Source: Primula veris (lineage: Eukaryota > Streptophyta > Magnoliopsida > Ericales > Primulaceae). From it: 64,000 nucleotides of DNA. The DNA lies in NCBI GenBank assembly GCA_963682055.1, contig OY821751.1:4898001-4962000 (forward strand). Direction: 5' to 3'. Shown here piece by piece: positions 34,424-45,954 of this stretch. The notes beneath the pieces were generated by a model. The model ran no database searches. It saw only the letters and a list, made by a program, of their open reading frames with translations, and was not told the origin of the DNA. A program made the translations under genes and the position numbers. Every line of letters begins with the position of its first letter. The first letter of the stretch is position 1.

Positions 34424-37400
34424 ATGACTAATGAGGATCAAATACCCACCGTTTCTTCGGAAAACGTGCAGGGCGCACTTGTGATTGGCAGTAGCCATAA
34501 CAATGCGAGCGCTGCGAGTGGGGGGGCTCAGGCTGAGGCTGAGGCCGAAGCTGCTGCGGCAAAGGCTGCGGCCGACGCTGCTGCGGCAGAGGCTGATGCT
34601 ATGGCTGCGGCTGCGGCCGCAGCACAGGCTGCTGCTAAGGCTGCGGCCAAGGCAGCGCTTGTGGCTGCGGCCAGGGCAAAGGGCAAGGCTCCGGCAACAC
34701 CGGCGATGCCAATGTTGCCAACCTCTCAACTGGAGAGACCGGAAAAGTTTAGGGGCAACAACTTCAAACGTTGGCAGCAAAAGATGCTGTTTTATTTAAC
34801 TGCCCTTAATCTGACCCGGTTTCTTAAGGAGTCTGCACCCGTCCTAAGCGAGGACGATGAGGACGTGCAGACGGTTTCGGCGGTGGAAGCGTGGAAACAC
34901 GGCGACTACCTATGCCGGAACTACATCCTGTGTGCTCTGGATGACACTCTCTTCAGTGTATTCGAGCCCAAGGCTTCTGCAAAGGAGCTTTGGGAGTCTC
35001 TCGAACGAAAGTACAAAGTGAATAACGCTGGCGCAAAGAAATTTGTCGTCACGGACTTTCACGAGTACATGATGACTGATGGGAAGAGTGTTATCGAGCA
35101 GGTTGAGGAACTCCAACTCATATACCATAGGCTTGAGGTTGAAGGGCTAGTTATCAACGAACCTTTCCAAGTGGCATTAATGATTGAGAAACTGCCACCT
35201 TCTTGGAAAGAGTTTCAAAACTACCTGAAACACAAGCGAAAGGCTATGACCTTGGAGGGACTCATTGAGAGGCTCAATGTTGAGCAAAGCAACCGCCGAT
35301 CCGGAAGGAAAGGCGGTGGCGGAGCAGGCAACGCGGTTGCCAAGGCCCATGTGGTTGAGGACGCTGTGTCTAAGCGGAAACGCTTTGACAGCGGAGTCGG
35401 TGCCTCTCTCAAGAAGAAATTCATGGGAGACTGCTTTGTGTGCAACAAACCGGGCCATCGTGCCGCGGATTGTAAGATGCGCACCGACAAGCCCAAACCC
35501 CCCCCAAAGAGGAAGTTCCAAGGGAAAGGGAGGAAGAGGGCACCTGCTCAAGCTAATGTGGCTGAGGGAGGAGATGATGCTGGACAGGACTATATGCACC
35601 TGAGTGCTGTGGTCTCGGAAGTGAACCTGGTGGGGAGCAACCCAAAGGAATGGTGGCTGGACACAGGCGCCACTAGTCACATCTGTGCCAGCAAATGGAT
35701 GTTCAAGACCTATACGGCCGTGGACAATGAGAGCTGCTTCATGGGGAACTCGGCTACTTCCAGGGTGGAAGGAAAAGGAACCGTGCTGCTGAAGATGACA
35801 TCGGGAAAGGAGCTCACACTGAATGGCGTGCTCCATGTGCCAGAAATTCGCAAGAATCTGGTTTCCGGGTCCGTGATGGTGAACAAAGGATTTAAACTTG
35901 TATTTGAATCTGCAAAAATTGTAATCACTTTAAACGGAATGTATGTAGGCCGTGGCTATATGACCAACGACATGTTTAAATTAAATGTTGGTACTCCGGC
36001 TCCTAAAGCCGAGTTAGCTATTGAGGGTACTAAGGCTGAGGCCAGTACCAAGAATAATGTAATCGTGAATGTTGCCCAAGTGGCCAATAAAACTTCGTTT
36101 GCTTATTCTTGCGATTCATTTAATTTATGGCATGGTAGATTAGGTCATGTGAATGCTAATTCTATGAAGAAATTAATATCACTGAATCTACTACCTAATT
36201 TTGTATTTGATAAACAACATAAATGTGAGGTTTGTGTTGAAGCAAAATTAACCAAGTCTTCGTATCAACATATTGAACGAAGTACTGAACCTCTCGGTCT
36301 AATACACACGGATGTATGCGACTTAAAGTTTATACAAACGCGAGGAGGGAAAAAGTATTTCATCACGTTTATAGATGATTGTACTAGATACTGCTATGTC
36401 TACTTAATGAGAAGTAAAGACGAAGCGGTAGAGAAATTCGCTCTTTATAAGACCGAAGTAGAGAATCAACTCAATAAAAAGATTAAAATATTGAGGAGTG
36501 ATAGAGGCGGTGAATACGAAGCACCGTTTGCGCAGATATGCGCAGAAAATGGCATTATACATCAAACGACAGCCCCATACTCTCCGGAGCAGAATGGGGT
36601 TGCCGAGCGTAAGAATAGGACGCTCAAGGAAATGATGAATGCTATGTTAATAAGTTCTGGGTTAACCCAGAACATGTGGGGGGAAGCGCTGCTTTCCGCC
36701 AACTATGTATTGAACAAGCTACCACATAAGAAACGTGATAAACCACCTTATGAACTATGGAAAGGCCATAGGCCGAGCTATAAATTCTTAAGGGTTTGGG
36801 GTTGTCTCGCGAAGGTCCTTGTCTCGCTTCCTAAAAGAACGAGAATAGGGCCAAAGACGGTAGACTGTGTGTTCATAGGATATGCACAAAACAGTAGTGC
36901 TTATCGTTTTCTCGTGCACAAGTCGGATAATCCCGATGTGCATGCAGATACTATCATCGAAGCTCGAGAAGCTTCTTTCTTCGAGGAGATCTTTCCCCGC
37001 AAGTCTTCCGTAACTGTAGAGACTGAGGAGTCAAACAGTGAGGAAAATGTGGGGGCAAGTGAACCGTTGGAGGAAGAAGAAGAAGAGCCTCGACGTAGTA
37101 AAAGGGCTAGAAAGGAAACGACTTTCGGTCCAGATTTTGTAACCTTCATGATAGAAGGCGAACCGGCGACATTCAAACAAGCAATGTCATCCCCGGAAGC
37201 CCAATATTGGGAGGAAGCGATCAACAATGAGGTTGAATCGATATTACAAAATCACACTTGGGAACTAGTGGATCTACCACCCGGGTGTAAGCCACTAGGA
37301 CACAAGTGGATCTTCAAGAGGAAGAGAAAGCTCGATGGAACAATCGAGAAATACAAGGCTAGGCTTGTAGTGAAAGGTTTTAGACAAACCGAAGGTGTCG

Positions 37401-38803
37401 ACTATTTCGACACCTATGCTCCTGTCTCCAGGAAGACGTCAATCCGGATAGTCATTGCTCTCGCAGCACTGTTCGATCTGGAAATACATCAAATGGATGT
37501 TAAAACGGCGTTCTTGAATGGTGAGTTGGAAGAGGAAATTTACATGGAACAACCGGAAGGGTTTGTGGTTCCAGGTAAAGCTCACAAGGTGTGTAAACTT
37601 GTGAAGTCCTTGTATGGACTTAAACAAGCACCTAAACAATGGCACGAAAAATTTGATAGAGTGATGCTATCAAACGGTTTTCGGATAAACGAATGTGACA
37701 AATGCGTCTACGTAAAAGGAAATGAAAAGGACTACGTGGTAGTCTGCCTCTACGTAGATGACATGATTATAATAGGGAGTATTGATAACATCAACTCCAC
37801 TAAGAAAATGTTGTCACAAAAATTCGAGATGAAAGACTTGGGTGTCGCTGATGTTATACTTGGTATGAAAATTACCAAGACATCAGACGGATATGCGCTA
37901 TCTCAAACTCACTATGTCAGACAGATGCTTGACAAATTTGATAAAGATAGTAGAGCTACATCCAGAACTCCGATAGAGATCTCAACCACCCTGAAAAAGA
38001 ACTTTGGGGAGAGTGTGAGACAATTGGAATATTCTCGAATAATAGGCAGTCTGATGTACGTCATGAACTGTACTAGACCAGACATAGCCAACTCAGTGAG
38101 TAGACTGAGTAGGTACACCAGTAATCCCAATGAGGAACACTGGAAGGCCATCATGAGACTTCTCAGATACATGAGATACACAGCAGACCGAGGGTTGCAT
38201 TATACCAGATATCCAGCTGTACTGGAAGGGTATTCTGATGCAAACTGGATCTCGGATTCCAACAGTACACGATCCACTAGCGGATATGTGTTCGTGATGG
38301 GAGGAGCAGCTGTCTCATGGAGATCATCCAAGCAGACGTGCATAGCTAGATCAACTATGGAATCTGAGTTCATAGCGTTGGATCTAGCAACAGAAGAGGC
38401 TGATTGGCTGAGAAGCTTTCTGGAAGGAATTCCAATGTGGCCGAAACCTGTCCCAGCAATAAGCATGCACTGCGATAGTCAGTCGGCTATTGGACGGGCG
38501 CAGGATCATATGTATAATGGAAAGTCCCGACATATTCGTCGGAGACATAAATCCGTAAGAGAATTGTTAGCTAACGGTGTGGTGTCCTTAGATTTTGTGA
38601 GATCTAAAGACAATATAGCGGATCCATTTACAAAAGGCTTGACTCAGGTAGGAGTTGAAGTTTCATCGAGGGGAATGGGGTTGAAGCCCATTAAACTGGA
38701 AACCTCCTCAGAGGCAACCCAACCCGAACTGGATTCTCCAGCGTCGGGTTCAACGGGAAAACCGAACTGTGGGGGTGACCGAACAAAGCACTCGGGAACT
38801 TAA
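34424..38803 (+). CDS. Copia gag-pol polyprotein (1459 codons)
   Basis: A single intact frame with no stop or frameshift. In order: an Ala/Glu-rich low-complexity N terminus (about residues 23-90), a UBN2-type gag, a CCHC knuckle [14 protein letters not shown] (about 336), aspartic protease [12 protein letters not shown] (about 410), GAG-pre-integrase LWHGRLGH (about 568), integrase with D,D,E ([21 protein letters not shown], about 628-722), reverse transcriptase with YVDDM (about 1110), and Copia RNase H (YSDANW, ESEFIAL, about 1270-1315). The C-terminal tail after the RNase H is about 60 residues longer than the conserved part. I chose ATG 34424; the frame is open a few codons further upstream but without an ATG. 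Enzymatically it appears complete, so the element may be autonomous. What is atypical is the polyalanine-rich gag start. Confidence 0.95.
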   Translation: MTNEDQIPTVSSENVQGALVIGSSHNNASAASGGAQAEAEAEAAAAKAAADAAAAEADAMAAAAAAAQAAAKAAAKAALVAAARAKGKAPATPAMPMLPTSQLERPEKFRGNNFKRWQQKMLFYLTALNLTRFLKESAPVLSEDDEDVQTVSAVEAWKHGDYLCRNYILCALDDTLFSVFEPKASAKELWESLERKYKVNNAGAKKFVVTDFHEYMMTDGKSVIEQVEELQLIYHRLEVEGLVINEPFQVALMIEKLPPSWKEFQNYLKHKRKAMTLEGLIERLNVEQSNRRSGRKGGGGAGNAVAKAHVVEDAVSKRKRFDSGVGASLKKKFMGDCFVCNKPGHRAADCKMRTDKPKPPPKRKFQGKGRKRAPAQANVAEGGDDAGQDYMHLSAVVSEVNLVGSNPKEWWLDTGATSHICASKWMFKTYTAVDNESCFMGNSATSRVEGKGTVLLKMTSGKELTLNGVLHVPEIRKNLVSGSVMVNKGFKLVFESAKIVITLNGMYVGRGYMTNDMFKLNVGTPAPKAELAIEGTKAEASTKNNVIVNVAQVANKTSFAYSCDSFNLWHGRLGHVNANSMKKLISLNLLPNFVFDKQHKCEVCVEAKLTKSSYQHIERSTEPLGLIHTDVCDLKFIQTRGGKKYFITFIDDCTRYCYVYLMRSKDEAVEKFALYKTEVENQLNKKIKILRSDRGGEYEAPFAQICAENGIIHQTTAPYSPEQNGVAERKNRTLKEMMNAMLISSGLTQNMWGEALLSANYVLNKLPHKKRDKPPYELWKGHRPSYKFLRVWGCLAKVLVSLPKRTRIGPKTVDCVFIGYAQNSSAYRFLVHKSDNPDVHADTIIEAREASFFEEIFPRKSSVTVETEESNSEENVGASEPLEEEEEEPRRSKRARKETTFGPDFVTFMIEGEPATFKQAMSSPEAQYWEEAINNEVESILQNHTWELVDLPPGCKPLGHKWIFKRKRKLDGTIEKYKARLVVKGFRQTEGVDYFDTYAPVSRKTSIRIVIALAALFDLEIHQMDVKTAFLNGELEEEIYMEQPEGFVVPGKAHKVCKLVKSLYGLKQAPKQWHEKFDRVMLSNGFRINECDKCVYVKGNEKDYVVVCLYVDDMIIIGSIDNINSTKKMLSQKFEMKDLGVADVILGMKITKTSDGYALSQTHYVRQMLDKFDKDSRATSRTPIEISTTLKKNFGESVRQLEYSRIIGSLMYVMNCTRPDIANSVSRLSRYTSNPNEEHWKAIMRLLRYMRYTADRGLHYTRYPAVLEGYSDANWISDSNSTRSTSGYVFVMGGAAVSWRSSKQTCIARSTMESEFIALDLATEEADWLRSFLEGIPMWPKPVPAISMHCDSQSAIGRAQDHMYNGKSRHIRRRHKSVRELLANGVVSLDFVRSKDNIADPFTKGLTQVGVEVSSRGMGLKPIKLETSSEATQPELDSPASGSTGKPNCGGDRTKHSGT

Positions 38804-39280
38804 GTTCCCAGCCCATTTCTAGGATGAAAGAGTGATAGACCTAGACCATCTTAAGGGTGAGCATGAGGCTCTTAATGAAAACAAGTATCTCGAAGATCGA
38901 GAGGGGTGAGTCAGGACACCCTTGACTTGAAATCACCTATGACGAGTGTGTATGGCCGATACTATGTGATGAGCCATGGGCTAAATCACTAGAGCACTCG
39001 GTTGAACTTTGCCAAGGCAGTCCACGGCCAAATATGGACAACAACCAAAGGGCTTAGTAAGTGGTGTAGAGGGGACACTGTGTGCGCATTACCCTGGTAT
39101 GCACAAACGCTAAAGGGTTCAAGGCTTAAAGGCTACCCAATAGTAGCATATCAGATTTTACGTCACTACGGCAGGTTCAAGGCGCGCGCTACCTGTCCTT
39201 ATGCAGTGAACTCTTGCGGTTTTCTCTCGTATGCATTTAGGAGCATTTTATTTTCAGCCAATTGCATTCATGTGGGGGAT
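38804..39280 (+). other. Copia 3' untranslated region and polypurine tract
   Basis: Non-coding up to TGTGGGGGAT (39271-39280), the purine tract against the 3' LTR. A 98-codon frame inside has no recognisable domain. Confidence 0.8.
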
Positions 39281-40903
39281 TGTTGGAAAAACATGTGAAA
39301 ACATGGGTGTTTCCGAATGGTCACTGGACCAACTTCGAGTCATTATTTCGTGTAACAGCGCTGAGTTGTTTATACCGTAATCAACGTGGTTGAGTAGCCC
39401 GTGTGACGAGCTTCGTAACGGTATATCACATGACCTATTCGGAGAATGGGTGTGAATACAAATTGGCTTCAAAGTTGGTACCTCGGAAGCTCAAATCTGG
39501 AAAAACGAAATGGTTAATGAGAAAAACCATTTAGTATAATCCCATATTGGAAGATTAAGAGTTAATCTTACAATATATATACCATACCAACCCATGTAGT
39601 TATTAAACTAACATGTCCACATACACCTAAGAGTATTAGTGTGTACCACACACGCGCGCTCGCTCGTGTCTCGTGTCTCGTGTCTCGGGTCTCGGGTCTC
39701 GGGTCTCGGGCTCGGGCACGGGCACGGGCACGGGCACGGGCGTGGGCGTGGGCGTGGGCTTGGGCTTGGGCTTGGGCTTGGGCTTGGGATTTGGGATTTG
39801 GGATTTGGGATTTGGGATTTGGGATTTGGGGAATGTCTCGGGTCTCGGGTCTCGGGTCTTGGGTCTTGGGTCTTGGGTCTTGGGTCCAAACCCGAATAGG
39901 GAGTTTTGTATAAAATACAAAAGGAGTCCCTAGAGTTTCCAGCAAGAGAAACGTCAGCAATGAATGAGAGTAAATGCTGCGGTTTCAGAATTGATTGAGC
40001 GGATTCTGGGGGTGTAACTCCCAGAATTAAAGACCAACATTTATGGTTGCGGTTTCAGTAGAGCCTATAAAAGGCAGCCATCCCCCTCTCATTTCAGTAC
40101 ACCTTCATACACACAACTCACAGCATAAGCATACACTTAGTGAGAGAGAACCGCACCACCAACAGCTCGACCTGTGGTTCGGTGCCGGTTTCCATACGAG
40201 CCACTCTGAGATAGAAGTTGTACCTTGGGAACAAAGTCCCGAAACCAGAAACCTCTAAAGGTGGTTCGGGAAATATTGTTTAAGGGAAACTGCTCAGCAG
40301 TTGCCTCTTCTTTTAATTTCTGTTATTTACTTTTCAGTCCTTTATTATTCTGTCCATTTAATTTCAGTACTGTTTCCTTTTTGTATTTACTTTCCAGTAC
40401 CTTTAGTTTCTGTAATTTACATTTCAGTCTTTCCTATTCTGTAATTTACTTTCCTGTAATTTAATTTCCAGTATTTACATAACAGTCCGGGCAGTTTATT
40501 TAATAACAGTCCGGGCAGTTTTTTATTCGTTAAAACCAGTCCAGTTTGTTTTATTTACAAAAACCAGTCCGGCAGTTTTTTATTTGTTAAAACCAGTCCG
40601 GCAGTTTGTTTAAAACCAGTCCGGCAGTTTTTTATTTGTTAAAACAGTCCGGCAGTTTGTTTAAAACAGTCCGGCAGTTTCTTTTTCTTGTTAAAACAGT
40701 CCGGCAGTTTGTTTTATTTACAAAACAGTCCGGCAGTTTTTATTTGTTGAAACCAGTCCAGCAGTTTAATTTTATTCTGTACGAGTCAGGAATTGTAATT
40801 CATATTCCAATTGTGAGAAATAAAGTGTTATTTCCATTGCGTTCCTGTCTTTTATATTATTGTCCTTTTCTTTATCGTATTCGAAATAGTACCAAAACCA
40901 ACA
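39281..40903 (+). repeat. 3' LTR of Copia element
   Basis: 1623 bp, identical by eye to the 5' LTR except for expansion of the G-run minisatellite (extra CGTGGG, CTTGGG, ATTTGGG, TCTCGGG and TCTTGGG units). Confidence 0.93.
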
Positions 40904-40908
40904 GGGTT

Positions 40909-41254
40909 TACTTTTGGGCATGCTTCATTTGATTTCAAAAAGATCTAAAGGATAATATAATCGTGGTAGAGATGATAAGTAAAGAGTAAAAAAGGACAAA
41001 ATCAGAGAAAGTACGTCCATCTTTCAAAAAAATCATTTTTCTTATCGAAATTTATCGAAATTTAATAATAGGGTTTTCTTTACAATTTTTTGATTGAAAT
41101 CAGCTTCGCCCAATCCATAAAAAAAATTAAGGATGCGTATTTTAGTTTCTTTCTATATCACTACTCTTCCAAACATATTCATTTTTTGTTTCTATATATA
41201 CTTATTTCGGTGTAGCAAATAATAAATGTTAAATCATTTGACAGACAATACAAG
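40909..41254. other. Intergenic
   Basis: AT-rich sequence to the right of the Copia insertion with no supported feature. Confidence 0.4.
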
Positions 41255-41434
41255 AAAAAGTTTATTTAACATCATAAATTTTTTTCGGTTATGTTGTTAA
41301 AGTGGTTATGGCTAAATTTTAGAAACAGTTTATCAACAAATTATGTTGCTATTTGTTGATAAACCGTTGCTAAAATTTAAACACAACCAATTTAACAACA
41401 TAACGCAACAAGTTTTATAATATTAAATGAACTA
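41255..41434. mobile_element. Foldback MITE, copy 2 of 3
   Basis: Outer arms are AAAAAGTTTATTTAACATCA and a mirrored ATATTAAATGAACTATT. Inner arms include GCTAAATTTTAG and its complement TTGCTAAAATTTA. Same design as 17488-17659 and 60949-61118. Confidence 0.7.
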
Positions 41435-41739
41435 TTATTAACATGAGAGCGGTAGAAGTAGAACTACCAAATCTCAACTTTCGGTGTAACAAATATTTGT
41501 AGGCTGACTAATAGTTCCACTGTTCCACTAGGCTGACTAATAGTTCCTGTATATAAAATTTGCTCTAGTGTAAGTTTTGAAGGCGGTATTGTTATTTATC
41601 GGTTCCCCATACACACATTAAGATACAACTAATATGCTAATAATAGCATTTAATGTAACAATTTATGGAAAACAGTCGTAATTATTACTAATAGATTCTG
41701 AAATTTAACAAATAGTATAATTATAATTTTGAAAATTAA

Positions 41740-42010
41740 AACTATATTTATAACACAATAAAAGCACAAATATAATATTATAGAACATTAGTTGAGACTA
41801 TTCTAAAATTAAATATTAATTAGAATTATTAAAAAAAGTTAATGATTTTAATATATTATATTTGACGGAACATTACAACACAATACAAACTCAAATATAA
41901 TGTTACATAACCCTATTTGATACTAAGCTAAAGTTAAATATTAATTAAAAATATTAAAAAAAATAATGATTTTAATATATTAGTTGTCGGAACATAATAT
42001 TAATTAAAAA
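41740..42010. repeat. ~120-bp satellite, two to three units (left copy)
   Basis: Units carry AAATATTAATTA(A/G)AA followed by AATGATTTTAATATATT and a TTGACGGAACAT-like end. The same unit forms a small array at 61285-61600. Confidence 0.65.
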
Positions 42011-42417
42011 AATTATAATTAATGCACCATATGTTACAATATATAATGCAATTAATACTAAACCAATTTATTTTCATAATATCAAGAGATATATAAAATA
42101 AATTGTGTCACAATTAATGCTTAACATATGCGCGGAGGCACACGTTACCTTTTTCCTTTATCTAAAAGTAAAAATTATACGTCTAGCTAGGCTCCCAATG
42201 TATGACCGTTAATGCACGCTTATTACACTAGTAGAACACAGAGTTAACTACGTACAAAGGATTAACTATGTTTTTTGCTGTAGAGATCGATCGTTTAACT
42301 ACGGGTTACCGACAACTTAACTACGACATTGAACCAAAATTAACCACAACATAACTACAACATTGTGACGAACTGCTACAAAGATTTTGAAAAGATTTTT
42401 GTTGTTGTTAAAGATAC

Positions 42418-42988
42418 TGATAGAACATAAAAATTGGACCCGAATATTCTATTCGGGTAATAATCAACCCACTTTATAAATGGGTATCCAACGCTTAAAT
42501 GAGTCATCTTATGCCTTTTATAAGAAAATAAGGTATTACTATCAAAAGCCCAAGCCCACTTAACTAGGGACTCATATCTGAAAAACCCCCTGGGATGAAG
42601 ACATTTGTCAACATCCTAGAAGGCATATTTGCCTATAAATAGCCCACTACCCCTCCTAGAAATAGACCAGAAAATCTATCCAAAAGATATAGAGAGAAGT
42701 TGAGAAAAGAGAGAAACTAGTCAAGGCATATCACGCCAAGAAATAAACCGAGCAGAGATAAAGCCGAGCACCGAATAAAAGGGGAAAAAGACCAAGAAGA
42801 GAGATTAAATCGTCAAGTCGAGCACAATTGTAAAACAGAGATACTAATCCGAGCAAGTGTAATAGTCCGAATACGGATAATAATCCGAGCAATAATAAAG
42901 ATCAGGAAGTGTCATTATTTACATTTGATTTACTATTATATTATTGTTGAAAAGCCTAACGCAACCGAACAAAGTTATGGCTTTATCA
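42418..42988 (+). mobile_element. Solo LTR of the Tat-lineage family, inverted
   Basis: 571 bp, TGATAGAACA...TTTATCA, homologous to the LTRs at 43296 and 60078 but in opposite orientation and clearly more diverged. Flanks GATAC and AATAC agree at four of five bases, a decayed target duplication. A TATA box lies in GCCTATAAATAGCCC. No internal region remains. Confidence 0.8.
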
Positions 42989-43295
42989 AATACATACATA
43001 TAGATAGAAGATACACATGCTATAGTCTATAATACTACCGAGAGATTACATATTGATTACGTTATTGATTATCCGGAAATCACTGCAAGAAGTCGTTGCA
43101 AGTTGATCAACTATGAAGATCATTGGCGTGTATCAGTACCAATCCTTGGCAACACGTTATATGCTCGAAAGAATAATGACTAGTGGATAGAGTCTTTAAT
43201 TGGCGGCACGGTGGCCATGGCTCACTGAGGTTTAATTGGCGACTTGGTGACCATGGCTCGGTGGATCCGCATCAATTCATCATCCGTAGAGAAAG
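42989..43295. other. Spacer between solo LTR and Gypsy element
   Basis: It contains two near-copies of a ~40-bp block (TTTAATTGGCG...CCATGGCTC at about 43195 and 43230) and ends with the target site GAAAG. No gene seen. Confidence 0.5.
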
Positions 43296-43864
43296 TGATA
43301 AAGCCATAACTTTGGTCGGTCGCGTTAGGCTTTTCAACAATGATATAATAGTAAATCAACCGTGAATAAAGGACACTTCCTGATCTTTATTATTGCTCGG
43401 ATTATTATCCTTGTTCGGACTATTACACTTGCTCGGACTAGTATTTCGGTTTTGACAATTGTGCTCGATATGACTATTTAATCTCTCGTCTTGATCTTTC
43501 TCCCCTTTTATTCGGTGCTCGGCTGTCTTTTCTCGGTTTATTTCTAGAAGTGGTGTGCGTTGGTTAGTTTCTCTCTTTTCTCAACTTCTCTCTATATTTT
43601 TTGGATAGATTTTCTGGTCCTTTTCTAGGAGGGGTAGTTGGCTATTTATAGGCAACTGCGCCTTCTAGGATATTGACAAATGTCTTCATCCTAGGGATTT
43701 TTCAGACATGGGTTCCCATTTGATTGGGCTTGGGCTTTTAATAGTAACACCTCAATTCCTATAAAAAGTATGAGACGACCCATTTAAGCGTTGGATACCC
43801 ATTTATAAAGTGGATTGATTACTACCCGAATAGAATATTCGGGTCTAATTTTTATGTTCTATCA
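43296..43864 (-). repeat. 3' LTR of Gypsy element
   Basis: 569 bp. Its inner side carries a purine-rich stretch on the minus strand (AAGTCAGGGAGCACT), a plausible polypurine tract. Differs from the 5' LTR at about five sites. Confidence 0.9.
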
Positions 43865-44046
43865 AGTGCTCCCTGACTTCCTCGGCGTGGTTTCCATGTC
43901 GGGGAAGTCATGTTCGGGTTGTCGAGAACGTTACTTCGGTCTTGTATTTCCCAATGCTTCATCGAGAAACGCAATAGACTCATGACGGTTCCCGGGGGGC
44001 ACATTTAATGTTTCCTATTCTAATATCTTTCTTCGAGGAAAACTCC

Positions 44047-44054
44047 TATAAAGG
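44047..44054 (+). promoter_or_regulatory. TATA box of antisense gene 1
   Basis: TATAAAGG lies 60 bp before the ATG at 44107, inside the Gypsy element but on the strand opposite to gag-pol. Confidence 0.55.
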
Positions 44055-44106
44055 GGTGTGCTCCCTCCATAATTAGGCATTTTAATACTAATTTGCCCGT
44101 GACATA

Positions 44107-44380
44107 ATGGCTTCTTCAGGTTCTACTGGTGAGAGCTCCTTTAATTATATTTCATATTTAGAAATGGAAATCAAGAAATCTTGTACCGCGAATAAGAAAC
44201 TCGTGGCCAAGGTTTCAGACTACAAGAAAAGGTTGGGCTTACGAGCATATAAAGAAGCTCGAGGCTAATCTAGCTAAGCAGAAGGCAGCAAAAAGGGCCT
44301 ATAAGCTTGCCTTCAAGGAGTTGCATGTTCGGTCTAAACCGAGCTCGGATGACGATGAAGAAGGCTCTTCCTCGAAATAA
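44107..44380 (+). pseudogene. Antisense gene 1: small coiled-coil protein, frameshifted
   Basis: Starting at ATG 44107 the frame runs 53 codons to TAA 44266-44268. The +1 frame continues from about 44255 to TAA 44378-44380 and ends in an acidic, Ser-rich tail. The second part (KRAYKLAFKELHVRSK) closely matches the C-terminal part of antisense gene 2 (KRAYKLALKEVYARSK), showing that the two frames once formed one protein and that genes 1 and 2 are tandem paralogues. The helical, Lys/Glu-rich composition suggests a coiled coil; no known domain is recognised. A TATA box lies 60 bp upstream, and AATAAA at 44460-44465 lies 80 bp after the stop. Function unknown; the frameshift probably inactivates it. 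Confidence 0.6.
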
Positions 44381-44459
44381 TTAGTCTTTTGTAATTTCTG
44401 TCGTAATTTCTCTTGAATGGGGAGTCTTCTCCTCAGTTGTAATCGATGTTTTTGAAATT

Positions 44460-44465
44460 AATAAA
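44460..44465 (+). terminator. Poly(A) signal after antisense gene 1
   Basis: AATAAA 80 bp downstream of the gene 1 stop, in T-rich surroundings. Confidence 0.45.
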
Positions 44466-44626
44466 ATATTTCCCTTTCCCTGTTCTTGTCTGTTTATCTT
44501 CTTGATGTCTTTTTGGATGACTTTAATTGGATTTGGAACTGTGGTTAATTTGCCGTAAATGCTCTTGGGAAGTTCACGAGGTTGTATTTTTTCGAGATGA
44601 CCTTTGATCTACTCCTTGTTTCTTCC

Positions 44627-44634
44627 TATAAAAG
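44627..44634 (+). promoter_or_regulatory. TATA box of antisense gene 2
   Basis: TATAAAAG lies 48 bp upstream of the ATG at 44682, following the same layout as genes 1, 3, 4 and 5. Confidence 0.6.
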
Positions 44635-44681
44635 GACTGTCCCAGTATTCTTTATGTAATTCACTCTTTATTAACGACCAA

Positions 44682-45020
44682 ATGGCTTTTCCTCTTGAAA
44701 ACTATGGTGACAACCTTCCTGAATACGTTGCTCGTCTTGAAGAGGAAGTTCAGAAGGTGCGTTATCTCGAGAAGAAGGTTGCCAGGTTGTCGGTGGAAGC
44801 TCGTCGGGCCGCCGAACTAGACGAGCGATTGGATGCCCTGGAGAAGGAGCATCAGAGGTCTTTGCTCGACAGTATTCGCGCTCGTGCTCGGATCAAAGAG
44901 CTCGAGGCCTCCAGAGATAGGCAACTTGCTTCCAAGAGGGCTTACAAACTGGCCCTTAAGGAAGTGTATGCTCGGTCGAAGGGGAAACCAAATGACGAAG
45001 CGGGCCCTTCCACGAAATGA
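44682..45020 (+). CDS. Antisense gene 2: 112-residue coiled-coil protein
   Basis: Intact from ATG (MAFPLENYGD) to TGA. From about residue 15 nearly the whole protein is a charged helix with heptad-like hydrophobic spacing (YVARLEEEVQKV, YLEKKVARL). It ends in a basic KRAYKLALKEVYARSK block and a GPST tail. It resembles no enzyme or DNA-binding fold that I recognise. TATA 48 bp upstream, AATAAA at 45084-45089. The frame lies on the strand opposite to gag-pol and has no counterpart in ordinary Gypsy elements. A coiled coil suggests self-association or binding of a partner, perhaps another cluster product; that is inference. It is open for its full length although gag-pol of the same element is broken. 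Confidence 0.65.
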   Translation: MAFPLENYGDNLPEYVARLEEEVQKVRYLEKKVARLSVEARRAAELDERLDALEKEHQRSLLDSIRARARIKELEASRDRQLASKRAYKLALKEVYARSKGKPNDEAGPSTK

Positions 45021-45083
45021 TTTTATTGTTTTTTCATTGTATTTCCTTTTATTGCTTCTTCTGTAACGAAGTACCAATCAATC

Positions 45084-45089
45084 AATAAA
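45084..45089 (+). terminator. Poly(A) signal after antisense gene 2
   Basis: AATAAA 64 bp after the gene 2 stop codon. Confidence 0.5.
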
Positions 45090-45568
45090 GACATCTTTCT
45101 CTTGTTTATATCTGAATTACTTTTCCAATGCAATTTATTTTGACTGCGCACGCTTATGGCCTCATCAATGCTTTTTCTTGGGCCTAGCGTTTGACCTTAT
45201 CCAGTGGACCTTCTTACTCTTTATATCTGGGGACCAATAGGATTTCTTGAGCCCTGTGCATAAAAATCTTATTCACCAGAGTTTTCTTGATCTCTGTGCA
45301 AAAGATCTTAGATATTTATTTGAACCTAATGCCTTTCCCCAGAAATGACGCGTGTTTCAATGCCATTATTACTTGCCCTCTTTAAATATTGGTAAGAATC
45401 CAAGCGTTTTGTGAACAAGAGTGGCTTTTAATTACTCACGCTTTTTTAGAACCTTTGGGGAATCCAAACGTTCTTTCTTGAACAGACACATCTTTTAATT
45501 GCCATCGCTTCTTAGTACCCATTGGCGAACGGTTGCGACTCTCAATACCAGCCCTCATCTAAATGATC

Positions 45569-45576
45569 TATAAATA
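45569..45576 (+). promoter_or_regulatory. TATA box of antisense gene 3
   Basis: TATAAATA lies 92 bp upstream of the ATG at 45661. Confidence 0.55.
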
Positions 45577-45660
45577 CCTGCTTACAGCATGGTTACATCC
45601 ACAATTCTCATCATATTATTTTCCCCCCTATATAGACCCTCATCTTATAATTTCCCTAAG

Positions 45661-45954
45661 ATGTCTGGTCCTTTCACCCCATCAACATTAGCTTTGCAAG
45701 TCGAGGCTTTTGAAGCCTCTTATAGCCATGTACAAAGGCTGTTGAGGGATGCCGAGGAGGAACTGAAGGTGATGCGTTATCACCATACCGAGATGGTTCG
45801 GGAATTAACTTGGCTAAGATCCGAACTGGCTTATAGCCGACGTGCTCGTCAGGCTCTAGTCGAAGAGAATGAGATGCTAAGGGGGAACCCGACACTGAGG
45901 GACAGGGATGTCTCTGCCGGACCCTCTCATCGATACCAATCGACTTCCCCCTAA
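45661..45954 (+). CDS. Antisense gene 3: 97-residue coiled-coil protein
   Basis: Intact from ATG (MSGPFTPSTL) to TAA. Residues 12-75 form a charged helix (RLLRDAEEELKVMRYHH, LTWLRSELAYSRRAR) with leucines at heptad-like intervals, followed by a Ser/Pro tail that includes AGPSHR. Size, a proline near the N terminus, the helical body and the GPS-containing tail parallel gene 2, so it may be another diverged member of the same family. No known domain. It has its own TATA box; downstream the sequence becomes a long pyrimidine-rich tract rather than a clear poly(A) site. Confidence 0.6.
   Translation: MSGPFTPSTLALQVEAFEASYSHVQRLLRDAEEELKVMRYHHTEMVRELTWLRSELAYSRRARQALVEENEMLRGNPTLRDRDVSAGPSHRYQSTSP

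Larger units (their letters stand above)
32523..40903 (+). mobile_element. Complete, young Ty1/Copia retrotransposon (8.38 kb)
   Basis: Its LTRs begin TGTTGG and end CCAACA (1550 and 1623 bp). The 5-bp duplication GGGTT lies on both sides (32518-32522, 40904-40908). One uninterrupted gag-pol frame and a purine tract before the 3' LTR complete it. By eye the LTRs are identical outside the G-run minisatellite, so the insertion is very recent. Domain order (protease, integrase, RT, RNase H) identifies Copia. I see no initiator-Met PBS (TGGTATCAGAGC) after the 5' LTR. Confidence 0.95.
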
